Shown: positions 10,940 to 21,859 of the stretch, in pieces | Layout: the number at the start of each line of letters is the position of its first letter | Numbering within the stretch: the stretch's first letter is position 1 | Assembly (NCBI RefSeq): GCF_029867415.1 | Contig: NC_081181.1 | Coordinates: 69,722,144-69,786,143, forward strand | Direction of reading: 5' to 3' | DNA length: 64,000 bases | DNA from: Vicia villosa | Taxonomy: Eukaryota; Streptophyta; Magnoliopsida; Fabales; Fabaceae | Notes under the pieces: generated by a model | Databases searched by the model: none | The model's input: the letters and a program-made list of their open reading frames with translations, nothing else | What the model was told of the DNA's origin: nothing | Position numbers and translations under genes: made by a program

Positions 10940-12053
10940 TGTCATACCCCAAAATTTGCCCTCATATATTTGCAAATGCCATTTTATTCTGAATAAGTGA
11001 CGTAACTCAGTTGGTAAGGATTTGAGCGTAAGAGGTACAAGAGCTAGAGGTCCCAAGTTCGAATCTCACTTACTGACATTTTTTCCTTTTATTTGTTACT
11101 AATTTTATTTCTGTTTTAAAATATAAAAAAAATCATAAAAATAAGTCAAAGGCATACATCACAAGTGGGTTTCTGTTTTACTCCAAGAAGCCATGTCTCT
11201 TACGTATACAAGGAGCATGACACATTTTCTCCAAACAATCAGGGGCAATCAAGTCAAGATTCGAAGAATCTCTCAAATGCCAAAAAGTCAAAGGCATACA
11301 TCACAAGTGGGTTTCAAACTATTTCCCGATCAATTTGGGATAATCATGTCAAATTTTAAAAAAAATCTCTCAGAAGCATCGACAATCAGGGGCATCATAC
11401 TAAGTACTCGGGGCACGTTGCCCATAGTGCACACCTCATAAAGTCCTCGTGAGGCGAATCTTTCCAAAGTGCCCACTAGCAGGGGCAAATCTATGCAAGT
11501 CCAGTTTGACATCTTGATCAATACTCAGCGGTGTGTCCTAATCAAATCCATGAATGGTAGTTACTATAATATTGGGGGCAATGTTCAAGGCATCCATACC
11601 TTCCCACAGCTCCGATTTCACAAGATCCTATCCCCACATAGCAATTCTCAAGAAGATATCTTCAAACATACTCGTCCCGACAAAGACAGGACTCCCCAAT
11701 AGAGTTTACATCTTCAACACTACCGGTTCTCCAAAACTTTGCTCTTCTCCAACACGGTGTATCAATATCTCTAATCCCCAATCAGGGTACATCAAGTTAC
11801 TGATCATCCCCAAGCAGAAATCATAAATCCCCAGCTGAGCATCTTCAAGATAAGATCAGACATCAAAATCACAAAGGCATAGAGATTTATTTTCTCAATC
11901 AAGACAACATAAATCACATATCATATGTCATAAACATATTCATACATTGCATATAGTACCTCGTAATGAATTCATCCATAACATACAAAATTTCTCATTT
12001 ATTTTGAGGGACTCATTACATAATACATGCATCATGACATTGCATAACTATAC
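10940..12053 (+). repeat. E: Ogre-like LTR/non-coding fragment
   Basis: It begins TGTCATACCCCAAAATTTG, closely matching the LTR starts of A (TGTTATACCCC...), B and D. A tRNA-like sequence follows, then ~900 bases whose style (phrases around CCCCAGCTGAGCATC, short CAT-rich runs) resembles the 3' non-coding part of A. No PPT, PBS or coding sequence is seen and the right end is simply replaced by the A LTR. Best read as a truncated Ogre/Tat LTR or a recombinant fragment. Confidence 0.55.
10994..11073 (+). other. tRNA-like sequence with Pol III A and B boxes
   Basis: A-box-like TAACTCAGTTGG (11003-11014) and B-box-like AGTTCGAATCTC (11056-11067) sit at tRNA spacing, and outer arms TAAGTGA (10994-11000) and TCACTTA (11066-11072) can pair as an acceptor stem. 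D and anticodon arms are degenerate, so this is a tRNA relic or SINE head rather than a working tRNA gene. Confidence 0.6.
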
Positions 12054-13419
12054 TGTTATACCCCAAAATTTGCCCACTTCTTTTTTCAGGAAAGTTTCAA
12101 TATGAAAATTAAGAGTCTCATATAAACATGGATTTTTTCAAAATATCCTGACATATGAAGAACTTGGTTTTCAGAATTTTTCTTACACAGTAACTTGGCT
12201 TACAGTGGAATTTATTCTTACGCAAACGCCAAATACTGTTCTTTACTTCACAAATACTATTTATTTATTTTACAGATAAATAGTACTAACACAGTTCATG
12301 CAGGGTTAAATCTTTTTGCAGGCACAAAAATCAGGTACGCTTAACTGCCTCCTATACAGACAGTCCCTAATCAGGGTTTTTTCTTGTTTTAACAGGAGCA
12401 ACAAGTTTTGAGAGCTCAAATGGATTTCATATACATCCATACATCTCAAAGTACCATCATACAAATTTTCAAACTTCAATTCACTCAGACGCACCGTCAG
12501 CAGCTCAAACAGTCAACAGACGACCCGTTTGACCAAAAAAGTCAACTGACAGTCAAAAATGAAATTTTTTGTCAAAGTCCATATTTTGTCAAAGGATTCA
12601 ACATTTGATCATTGGATGATCACAATTCATCAAGGAAAGATCAAAAATCAACAAAAACCTAAGATTCAAAATTAGGGTTTTTTGCCTGAAAAGTCAACTC
12701 AACTTTGACTGATCATAACTCTCTCATCCTTCATCCAAAAAATGTCAACCAAAGCTCATTTTGAAGGAAATTCAATTATCTTTCAAATGCAATTGATCCC
12801 ATGGTCATAGCATTCACCATTTGGAAAATATGGCCAAAGACATTACAGGTCATTTTCAAAGTCAACAAAAAGACACTTTTTTCAAATAGACACACAAGGA
12901 GAACCAAAAATCATTTTGATATGAGACCAAAGACATTGGTTAGAGGACTCTTTGAGGTTTCCAAAAAGTGCAAGATCTCCTTCATATGACAAAAATTGAA
13001 GGATTTACACCTTGTTGAAGTTGGCTAAATTTTGGGAAAATGCATGAAATCAACATTGCTCAAAAATGTTTTTTTTCCAAATGAGTCCAAGTTTTTATGG
13101 TCCAAACATCTTTGCCATGTTACTATGGGCCTCCCACGACCAAGACAAAGCCCACATCTTTATTGGCCATTTTTTGCATAATTTTATCTTACTTTAAGAT
13201 TAAAATTAAAAGGAAAATGCATGGATAATGGTTGCTTGGCCTCCAAGTATGACTCACTTCAAGGAATCTTCATTTTTTCTGCAAGAATTGAAGAGCAAGA
13301 CAAGAGCATTGAATGGAGTCAAGCTTGGTCAACAATTCAAAGATTTTTAATATTTTAAAAATCAAACTTTCAACAAAGACAACAAAGCTTCTTAGCTTGA
13401 GTTCCAAGCAACTTTGGGC

Positions 13420-13427
13420 TATAAAAG
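13420..13427 (+). promoter_or_regulatory. Putative TATA box of the A LTR
   Basis: TATAAAAG in the context GGGCTATAAAAGAAGC; the equivalent in the 3' LTR is TATAAAAG at 28753-28760. It lies in the LTR segment that differs most between the two copies, yet the box is kept. Confidence 0.6.
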
Positions 13428-14049
13428 AAGCATCATACTTCAGCAAAAGAAGGACACACGAAATAGGGCAAGAGTATAGCAAGAAATATCACAAAAATTC
13501 TCAAAATTTGCATATACTTTGTAATTTTCAAATTCAAATTTCCAATCAATATCAATACCAATAAACACTTCTAATCATCTCCTCAAACATTATAGAGTAA
13601 GATTGAGCTCTAAATATAGACATATGAGAGTCGTATAAAGCACTTAAAGCTCTTCATGTACATATGAGCTTTATTTTCGTTTTTGTATATACAACTAATT
13701 TCACTGCAAACTAACCACCCTAACATCCTTATGGGGACCTATATGTGTGATCTGGGCCTTAGCATGAGTGTTCCAACGTGAGGATCAGGCTCCACCATTA
13801 AAACGAGTCCATGAGTGTTTAAGCTTCATCTTCTTCGTATCCATAGCTAGGAGCTTCAAACCTTAAAACAAATGACATATTTGGATTCAGGACACTCTAA
13901 TTAGTGGATCTGGGTCACTTGTTTCTATTGCTAACTCGTATTTTTTGCAGGTTCATAGGTTGTTAAAAAACTGGAATTTTAACGTCCAAATAGGGGAGGT
14001 TAAAAACCCCCGCTATTTGAAGCTGAAAACCTCACTTCTGGAGGTTGAA

Positions 14050-14078
14050 GACGACCACGCGTCCAAGCGTGGTTCGTC
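14050..14078. repeat. GC-rich hairpin in the A LTR
   Basis: GACGACCACGC pairs with GCGTGGTTCGTC around a GTCCAA loop, with one bulged T. The 3' LTR keeps the stem at 29382-29410 and changes only the loop (GTCCCA), although surrounding sequence is diverged. Confidence 0.8.
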
Positions 14079-15668
14079 TGACTTTTCAGCGCGCCAAGGT
14101 GGCCCTTCCCTCAAATCTTATTCGCTGGTCAATCCAGCGTGGGCCCCTGCAAAGACTTTGAATCCCCTTGGATTCAGTGTACACCATCATACCATGCACC
14201 TACAAATCTGTGCCCTTGGATCAATCTCAAAGCCAATCCAACGCCTCACACATGCAAGCTCACCATGCTCCTTCATTAATTGCCACACCAGATCAGTATC
14301 CTTATATTTTTAATTTTATTTTCTATTTTTATTTTAGTTTCTTTGATAAATTAATTAAAAATAGTTAAAAACTTCCAAAAATTCCACAAAAAATATTTTA
14401 AACTTCTAAAATAATATATTATTTTATGAAACAAAAATATTTTATTTTTCTTCAAAATTTCAATATTTTTCATAATTAATTAGTATGTATTTGTATATTT
14501 GCTTATTAATTATTTTAATTAGTCAAAAAATCATAAAAAAGATTGTTCTTTGTGTTAAATATTGTTTATATATCATAAACTAATTTTGTACATATTTAGG
14601 ATAATTTTCTCTTTAAGTTTTAATTATTTGTGTAATTATTTGCATAATTATGTTTTGATTAACTTAAAATATCCAAAAACAAATTTCAAAAATTCCAAAA
14701 AAATTAGTTTTGTTCTAAAATCAATTAACAAACATTTTGTACATATTTTTAAACTTATTTGCTAGGTTTAATCATATTTCCATCTTTTCTTTATTTTAAA
14801 TTAATTAATAATGCATTAATTATATTTAAAATAAATCACAAAAAATACAAAAATATGCCTTTTATTTCTTGCAATTTAAAATTCCTAGATAAATGTATAG
14901 GATGTCAAATTCATGTAAATAGGCTAGTTTACATTTCCCGCACAATCGATGTAATAGCGTAGATTTACTTTCTGCACTTTACATTTCCGCATTTTAATTT
15001 CCAGCACCCATATAAACTGCGTGTATGTCAAAGATAAAACTGAACCGTCAGATCACTAACTTCAAAGATAAATATCTGAATTCAATCACAATCACATTTG
15101 CACCTCCTAGGGTAACCCCTTTTCACTCTTTTCAAAATCAAAGTTACATTTCTACTGTTTCGAGTACAAAATCGAACCTTTTGTTTATATCCGACGAATG
15201 GATAGATTTTTAAAGGGAACAAGGATAAAGACCTCCTAACTCAGGGTAGACCTCCTAGTTTGCTTGCTCAAAATCAAAACAAACAAAATTCTCATACACT
15301 GTTGTTTTTTAAAACGAATTTTCCAAAAGACAATATTTTGTATACATCCAAACACGGATCATTACAAAATTAACGATCTTTTCAAAACATCTTTCGAAAG
15401 ATAAACAAGCATTTGTATATATCCGCACAAGGATCATTACAAATTCTATTTGCAAAGGTATTTCAAAAACACAGGTAAAGCATTCCGAATCAATTGAAAA
15501 GTAAAGCAAATGAGCTAAGCAAACTAAAGAGCCCATGGATAACCATGGATACAAAGGGTGCTAACACCTTCCCTTTGTATAACCTACCCCCTTACCCAGA
15601 ATCTCTCAAAGGTCTTTTTTCTGTTTCTTTTATAAACCTTTCCTTCATTGGATAAAATAAAAGGTCGG

Positions 15669-15679
15669 TGGCGACTCTG
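15669..15679 (+). promoter_or_regulatory. PBS-like 11-mer inside U5 of A
   Basis: TGGCGACTCTG is identical to the first 11 bases of the PBS at 15785, 116 bases downstream. The same word is at 31012-31022 in the 3' LTR. Element B has its own version. Confidence 0.75.
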
Positions 15680-15784
15680 TAAACTTTTTCAAAAGTGACG
15701 CGAAAGCGTCCGATCGACAAAAAAGAGTCAGTTCACGTATCCCACCCACGGAGGGGTATGGCCCGAAAGGACGGTCCACAGAAC

Positions 15785-15802
15785 TGGCGACTCTGCTGGG
15801 GA
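15785..15802 (+). promoter_or_regulatory. A primer-binding site (tRNA-Arg type)
   Basis: TGGCGACTCTGCTGGGGA begins four bases after the LTR end. This is the PBS known for legume Ogre elements, assigned to tRNA-Arg. Confidence 0.95.
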
Positions 15803-16451
15803 CTACAAATTCAAAATGTTTTCAAAAGGGGTTACCTTTAGAGTATAGATCATTTCGATGTTTTCAATTGTTTGATCTGATTGCTTTACTTTTCACAGGT
15901 TTGCTTGGGTACTTTGCTTGTGTGAAAGATTCTAACCCGAATCTCGAGATACCTTAAGTATATGACAATAGACCAAGGAAACTGTACGGCATGTACCGAT
16001 ACGGTTGATCTGGTAGTCATCGTTAGTGTGATACTTTGGTTTATACTGATGTCCCTTGAAAGCGATCAAGGAGTATATTAGGCTTCCGAAGTGTCATTAA
16101 CACTAATTTGTCTTAGAACCTTTTAGTTGAACTTGACTTGTGGCCTATTAAGTGGCTAGCTTTGAAATTGATCGAAGCTAGTTATCCTCGAGGAATATTC
16201 TTGATCGGCCGTCCGAGCGCCGTATTGAGATGTTGTCTCCAAGGATCATAGAACCCGAATACTATTCTAGGACAGGTTTTCAACCAACTCAACTTCAGAG
16301 GGGAGGGTATCACCTATCAACCTCATGCAAGCCTTTAAACCTAAGGCTATTGTTTGATTTGTTTTTGTGTGCCACATGTTTGCATCATAAACACATCATT
16401 TTTCACTACACATTTCAAGGATCAAAGAGTTTACTTTTGTTTTTGCAGGTA
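15803..16451 (+). other. A 5' leader with putative 3' splice site
   Basis: Untranslated leader of about 650 bases with many short upstream ATGs. It ends in a T-rich tract and TTTTTGCAG (AG at 16447-16448) directly before the ORF1 start codon, a good 3' splice site, so a 5'-UTR intron is plausible. Element B also has a T-run and CACAG just before its ORF1. Confidence 0.6.
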
Positions 16452-17795
16452 ATGGCTCCCGCCACCAGAGATTACATCCGAATCAATATCTCAACGGTGC
16501 CATCTGAACTCAAAGTCTTGGTAGCAGAATTCCCCAGGAATGCTCAATTCACTGAAAAGCATGGTCACCTACTCCATTTGGTTACCTCAAAGTTTGAAGA
16601 AGACATGATACGGGTCCTGTTCCAGTTCTTCGACCCTGAACATCATTGCTTCACATTTCCTGATTACCAGTTGGTACCCACTTTGGAAGAATTCTCTGAA
16701 TTAATTGGATTACCAATCCGAGATCAATTACCTTTCACTGGTTTAGAAAGAAAACCAAAACCTGAAGTCATTGCTGCTGCTTTACATCTGCAAAAGTCAG
16801 AAATCAAATCCAATTGGGAAACAAAGAGTGGAGTTGAGGGTTTGCTTGCCAAATTCTTACTGGAAAAGGCTCGACTACTGCTAGAAAACAAAAGTTATCC
16901 AGCTTTTGAAGAAGTTATGGCTCTTTTGATCTATGGGTTGGTTTTGTTCCCTAATTCCGACCAGTTCATAAGTGTACACATCATCAACCTTTTCCTAATT
17001 CGCAACCCGGTACCAACATTGCTGGGAGACATCCTACACTCTCTACACACTCGTACCACGAAGAAGCGAGGAACTCTCATGTGCTGTATACCACTGCTGG
17101 CTAGGTGGTTTACATGTCATCTTCCCCGATCAGTACTGAGAAATGAACAAAGAGCACAATGGTCTTACAGAATCATGTCTTTATCTCATTCAGATATCCG
17201 ATGGAACAACTTCTTTCAAAGAGACATTACTATCATTGATCATTGTGGAGAATACCCTAATGTGCCACTCCTTGGCATTAAAGGAGGTATCACTTACAAT
17301 CCCTCTCTAGCTCTACGCCAATTCGGATATGCAAGAAGCAACGGTCCTCATGACATGATTATCCGTGGCATTGTGTTTGATTACGAGAATGATTCTCACA
17401 GACACCGACGAAGATTCATACAGGCTTGGGACAGTATCTATAGAATAGAAAGCAAAACTCTGGGGCAATGGAATTCTATTCCTATGGAACTTTACCTCAG
17501 ATGGGTGCGTACTCATGCTCAAAAACTCATGATGCCCTATCCCGCTGTTCTACCTGTGACTATCGAATCAGAAGTCGAAGGTTACGAACCTCAAGTTATT
17601 CTACACCCGGATATGCCAACTGACTTGGAAGAGTTGCAAAAATCCTGGGTTCAACTCAAAGAGGAAAGAGACACCTTCAAAGAACACTGTCAGGACTATG
17701 AGAGAAGGCTATTCGAGCTCACCAGACAGCTTCAAGAAGAACAAAGAATCAACGCATTCCTGGGGACAAAGAAAAAGCGCCCACGGGAGACCTGA
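16452..17795 (+). CDS. Ogre ORF1 protein (DUF7745-like)
   Basis: 447-residue protein encoded upstream of gag, the position of the function-unknown ORF1 that distinguishes Ogre from other Ty3/gypsy elements. I start it at MAPATRDYIR because the longer frame from 16230 crosses the putative splice acceptor. Conserved blocks shared with B's ORF1 are HCFTFPDYQLVPTLEEF (residues ~63-79), NPVPTLLGD plus a HCxxPLL-like block with CCIPLLARWF (~190-220) and GEYPNVPLLGIKGGITYN (~266-283). Residues ~388-437 form a predicted coiled coil. The C-terminus KKKRPRE looks like a basic nuclear localisation signal. I believe it belongs to the plant DUF7745 family; function unknown. No frameshift or stop is present. 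Confidence 0.88.
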   Translation: MAPATRDYIRINISTVPSELKVLVAEFPRNAQFTEKHGHLLHLVTSKFEEDMIRVLFQFFDPEHHCFTFPDYQLVPTLEEFSELIGLPIRDQLPFTGLERKPKPEVIAAALHLQKSEIKSNWETKSGVEGLLAKFLLEKARLLLENKSYPAFEEVMALLIYGLVLFPNSDQFISVHIINLFLIRNPVPTLLGDILHSLHTRTTKKRGTLMCCIPLLARWFTCHLPRSVLRNEQRAQWSYRIMSLSHSDIRWNNFFQRDITIIDHCGEYPNVPLLGIKGGITYNPSLALRQFGYARSNGPHDMIIRGIVFDYENDSHRHRRRFIQAWDSIYRIESKTLGQWNSIPMELYLRWVRTHAQKLMMPYPAVLPVTIESEVEGYEPQVILHPDMPTDLEELQKSWVQLKEERDTFKEHCQDYERRLFELTRQLQEEQRINAFLGTKKKRPRET

Positions 17796-18094
17796 AAGAT
17801 CATTTATTTTATTTTCTGTCTTGTAAGCCCAAATGAGGCAAAGAAAAAAGAATAAATTGATTAACTAACGTTTGTTGCTTCTTTAACAAATCTAGACTCT
17901 ATGATCCTTGAAAACATTGCACACATGCATTCACATGCATTGCATACACATTGCATTTCATACATTGCATTTCATACATTGCATTCATATACATTGCATA
18001 CACATTGCATACATGGCATCCAGTCATACACATTTCATAACAGGTTCTCATGACGGGTTTCTCATCTCTTCGCTGTTTATTTCAGTCAGAAGAG
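17796..18094 (+). other. ORF1-gag spacer with CATTGCATA repeats
   Basis: The spacer holds about nine degenerate copies of a CATTGCAT(A/T)-type word between ~17923 and 18020, then a T-rich tract ending TTTATTTCAG (AG at 18084-18085) ten bases before the gag ATG. That tract is a credible 3' splice site that could bring gag to the front of an mRNA. Confidence 0.65.
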
Positions 18095-21000
18095 ATGGAA
18101 TCTGAGGCAAGCATCAAGAATCTCGAAGTACAGAATGCCCAAGTTCAAGTGGCAATTCTGGAACTGGCAAAGGGGCAACAAGAGCTGAAAGCCCTGATAC
18201 TCAAGAAGAAGAAGAAGCCCAAAGAATCTGCAGGCTTGAGTTACCTGAGAAGGAAGATCAAGATCCCTGTCAAAAAGATCAAAAAGCCACCAATCCCTGA
18301 AATAGTCGGTGATGGTGAACAAGAAGATAATCAAAGCAACCAGGGTTCTGCTAAACCCTCTCTCTCTTCAAATGAAGAAGAAGATCATTCTGGAGACGAA
18401 CAGGATGATGACAAATACCAACAGTTGGAGGATCGTATGAAAGCTATGGAAATACAAAAAATACCTGGCTTAGATTTCAATGATCTGGGACTCGTGTCGG
18501 ATGTTGTCATCCCTCCAAAATTCAAAGTTCCAACCTTTGCAAAGTATGATGGAGTTTCTTGTCCAAAACTACATTTGAGATCTTATGTGAGGAAGATACA
18601 ACCTCATACAACAGATAACAAATTGTGGATTCACTTTTTCCAAGAAAGTCTGTCAGGTACACAACTCGAATGGTACTACCAGCTAGAAAATACCAAGGTT
18701 CATACTTGGGAAGAATTAGCTGCTGCTTTTTACAAACAGTACCAATACAATGCTGATCTTACACCCACTCGTACTCAATTGCGAGGCATGTCTATGGGAC
18801 CAAAAGAAAGTTTCAAAGAGTATGCACAAAAGTGGAGAGATATGGCTGGAAGGGTTCAACCACCCTTATCTGATCGCGAACTAGTCGACATGTTCATGGG
18901 CACTTTAACTGGCCCATTCTATAGCCATTTGCTGGGAAGTTCATCATCAGGTTTCACTGACCTAATACTGACCGGAGAACGTGTCGAAAGTGGCATTCGA
19001 AATGGAAAAATTCAAGTAGGATCCTCCTCTGGTACTACAAAAAGGCCCATCAGAAATGAGGTCAATACAGCGCAAATTCAGACAAGTCACAAAAGTGATC
19101 AGCATCAATCTGTAGGGGCAGTTATGATCTCCGCATCTGCACCTCAAAAAGATCAACAGCCAAAATATACGCATCGACCAGATGCACCAAGAAGAACTTT
19201 CACCAAAATCAACATGCCAATCTCTCAGGCATTGCAGCACTTGCTTAAAGCGGATCTGATCACATTAAGGGGTCCTCCGAAGAATGTCAATACTTCTTCT
19301 CTGAATTATCGCCCTGATGCAACATGTGCCTATCATTCAAACTGTCCAGGACATGACGCAGATCACTGCTGGGCCCTGAAAAATAAAATCCAAGACATGA
19401 TAGATGCTGGAGAAATTGAGTTCGATCCTCCAGAAACTCCAAATGTCATCACAGCACCTATGCCAAAGCATGACAAAACTGTTAATGCTATCATAGACAC
19501 AGTTTACATTTATGATGTGAACGAAGTATCAATTCCACTCCTCGAAGTCAAAAGAAAGTTCATCCAAGCTGGTTACTTTCCAGGTTGTGATCCCGACTGC
19601 TTTTATTGCTCACGCCAACCCAATGGTTGTGAAAATCTAAAGATGGGAATTCAAAAACACATGGATCGCCGTATCATTATGATTGAGAGGCTCCCTTCTA
19701 TGGACATGTTGGGCAAAGTCTTTGCCAACGGGATAAGAATGGAAGACGTCTCAGTGATCTCCAGCTTACCATTCAAAATCTCTACCAAGGCTCCATTCAA
19801 ACTTTCTGCTACACTCAAAGTGGCATCAGTAGTCATTGCTAGACCAACTCCATTTCCATACTCCTCAGACAAAGCTGTCCCATGGGGATATGACACTAAT
19901 GTTTACATTCATGGAGTTAAGCAGGATCCCTCGACTAAAGAGGACGCAACACTAACTACTTCAGCTGTAAGTAACATTGCAGGCACTAGCAAGATCACGA
20001 GAAGTGGAAGAATCTTTTCACCAGAAATTTCTCCAAATATTGCTGCTAGTCCAATCCAGGTTCCAATTCCTATTCCAGATATCAACACTCGAGGCAAAGA
20101 GCCACTGATCGAACCAGTTCAAAATCCGGTAGAGATCACTGCTGAGGATCCATCAAAGCAAGAGATGGACGAAATATTGAAAATCATCTGCAAAAGTGAT
20201 TACAATATTGTCGAACAACTGGGGCATACTGCTTCAAAAATCTCAATGTTATCTCTGCTAAAATATTCAGAAGCTCATGCTAAAGCTCTAATGAAGTTCC
20301 TTCAAGCTGCGCATGTGCCTCAAGAAATCCCAATCGACCAATTTGAGAATTGTGTCGCCAGTCTTACAGTGCCCAATGGTCTTGGTTTCTCTGATGTGGA
20401 TCTAACTCCTGCTGGAAGAAATCACAACAAGGCCCTGCACATCTCTATCGAATGCAACGGCACCACTCTGTCTCATGTGCTAATAGACAATGGTTCCTCT
20501 CTAAACGTGTTACCAAAGGTAATACTGGAAAAACTTGACTTCAAAGGAGTTGTGCTACAACCAAGTGATGTGGTTGTAAGAGCCTTCGATGGGTCAACAA
20601 GAACGGTGTACGGAGAAGTTAAGCTCCCAATCAGAGTGGGCTCTCAAACTTTCGATGTTATCTTTTCCGTAATAGACGTTCTTCCAACATACTCCTGTTT
20701 ACTAGGACGCCCTTGGATACATGGGGCAAACGCTGTAACTTCTACCCTGCATCAGAAGTTAAAATACCCAGTAAAAGGAAAGGTTGTCACAGTCTATGGC
20801 GAAGAAGAATATATGGTCAGTCACTTGAGCAACGACAAGTATGTTGAGATGGAGGGCGAATCCATCGAAACTCCGTATCAAGCTTTTGAGGTTGTATCTC
20901 CAGATATCTCTACCACCAAGCATATTCCTGCTACTCCAGCTACAACTATGGCTTCTCTCAAAGATGCCAAAGCCATGATTGAACAGGGTGATCGCACAGT

Positions 21001-21859
21001 ATGGGGACAACTCCCTGATATACCCTACAAGTCCGACAAGCTAGGTCTGGGCTATAATGGTGAAAATCAAAAGAATGATCAAAATCCTCGCTCTGAAGGG
21101 TTAATATCACACTTCGCCAGCCAAGAAGTAAACGCCATTGATGATGAAGGGACATACTTGAACCACATCATTCAGCCATATCCAGACGAAATTCCACCCA
21201 TTACCATGGGAATGTGGGATGCTGTGGGAGGACCAAATGACGGTTACAACTACCAGTATATCACACCTCAGAATTCTTACATTGCTCTGGAAGATCTTAC
21301 TCCAACAGAAGAGGGTAATCAAAATGACGGAAGTATCACAAGTCCCGTCACTCAGCAATATCAAAATCCACCCAAAGAAGTATGGGACACGCTAGGAGAA
21401 CCCAGCGGCAAATACGACTATATGGTGAAATATTCCGCTCCTCCGAGCTTTTCAACTCCCATCAAAGACATTGTCCCGACTGGATGGGACGAACAGTACG
21501 ACGACAACTTCGCTCTTGAAGAAGCCAGGAAGATGCCAAACAACGAAGGTTATTTTCTGTCACAGTACACTCCTTATCAGGATGCACAAGTCTCTATTCA
21601 AAACATCATTCCTACTGCATGGGACGGCCTTATCGAGCATCTCGCTCAGCCAATAGAGGGACCTCCACCTGGATTCTCATATCCAACAAATCATCCAACT
21701 TATCCTGAAGAATTACCTACGCATTTTCCCACTAGCGGAATCAATGCTACGGAAGACGAAAAGAACAACTGCAACTGGAACAGCTGGGTGCTCCCTGCTA
21801 ACAACGGTGGATTGAACAACTGGAAAGCAGAGGATGTGATCTCCTTTGATCAGGAGTAA
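18095..21859 (+). CDS. gag-pro: Ogre Gag-Protease polyprotein
   Basis: 1254 residues from the Met at 18095; an earlier in-frame Met at 18050 lies before the putative acceptor. Order: N-terminal coiled coil and Lys-rich patch (to ~45); acidic linker; Retrotrans_gag capsid domain (~148-300, words WIHFFQESLSGTQLEWYY and ESFKEYAQKWRDMA); a CHHC-type knuckle CAYHSNCPGHDADHC (~411-425); a Cys-rich motif CDPDCFYCSRQPNGC (~498-512); aspartic protease (~780-880) with LIDNGSSLN at the active site and LLGRPWIHG as the flap-side block. The site reads D-N-G where B has D-T-G. After the protease come three degenerate ~57-residue repeats (~1035-1200) with DIVPTGWD/NIIPTAWD words. The terminal TAA overlaps the intron donor, so unspliced RNA gives Gag-Pro only. 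Confidence 0.93.
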   Translation: MESEASIKNLEVQNAQVQVAILELAKGQQELKALILKKKKKPKESAGLSYLRRKIKIPVKKIKKPPIPEIVGDGEQEDNQSNQGSAKPSLSSNEEEDHSGDEQDDDKYQQLEDRMKAMEIQKIPGLDFNDLGLVSDVVIPPKFKVPTFAKYDGVSCPKLHLRSYVRKIQPHTTDNKLWIHFFQESLSGTQLEWYYQLENTKVHTWEELAAAFYKQYQYNADLTPTRTQLRGMSMGPKESFKEYAQKWRDMAGRVQPPLSDRELVDMFMGTLTGPFYSHLLGSSSSGFTDLILTGERVESGIRNGKIQVGSSSGTTKRPIRNEVNTAQIQTSHKSDQHQSVGAVMISASAPQKDQQPKYTHRPDAPRRTFTKINMPISQALQHLLKADLITLRGPPKNVNTSSLNYRPDATCAYHSNCPGHDADHCWALKNKIQDMIDAGEIEFDPPETPNVITAPMPKHDKTVNAIIDTVYIYDVNEVSIPLLEVKRKFIQAGYFPGCDPDCFYCSRQPNGCENLKMGIQKHMDRRIIMIERLPSMDMLGKVFANGIRMEDVSVISSLPFKISTKAPFKLSATLKVASVVIARPTPFPYSSDKAVPWGYDTNVYIHGVKQDPSTKEDATLTTSAVSNIAGTSKITRSGRIFSPEISPNIAASPIQVPIPIPDINTRGKEPLIEPVQNPVEITAEDPSKQEMDEILKIICKSDYNIVEQLGHTASKISMLSLLKYSEAHAKALMKFLQAAHVPQEIPIDQFENCVASLTVPNGLGFSDVDLTPAGRNHNKALHISIECNGTTLSHVLIDNGSSLNVLPKVILEKLDFKGVVLQPSDVVVRAFDGSTRTVYGEVKLPIRVGSQTFDVIFSVIDVLPTYSCLLGRPWIHGANAVTSTLHQKLKYPVKGKVVTVYGEEEYMVSHLSNDKYVEMEGESIETPYQAFEVVSPDISTTKHIPATPATTMASLKDAKAMIEQGDRTVWGQLPDIPYKSDKLGLGYNGENQKNDQNPRSEGLISHFASQEVNAIDDEGTYLNHIIQPYPDEIPPITMGMWDAVGGPNDGYNYQYITPQNSYIALEDLTPTEEGNQNDGSITSPVTQQYQNPPKEVWDTLGEPSGKYDYMVKYSAPPSFSTPIKDIVPTGWDEQYDDNFALEEARKMPNNEGYFLSQYTPYQDAQVSIQNIIPTAWDGLIEHLAQPIEGPPPGFSYPTNHPTYPEELPTHFPTSGINATEDEKNNCNWNSWVLPANNGGLNNWKAEDVISFDQE

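Larger units (their letters stand above)
12054..15780 (+). repeat. A 5' LTR (3727 bp)
   Basis: Ends are TGTTATACCCC and GGTCCACA, followed four bases later by the PBS. A TATA-like box TATAAAAG lies at 13420-13427. A strong GC-rich hairpin is at 14050-14078 (GACGACCACGC with GCGTGGTTCGTC, one bulged T). An 11-base copy of the PBS start occurs in U5 (15669-15679). The region 14290-14880 is extremely A/T-rich. Confidence 0.95.

Noticed and set aside
12049..12053. Target-site duplication for element A
   Set aside because: Left 5 bp TATAC and right 5 bp CCCTC differ, and shifting the edges by a base or two does not help.
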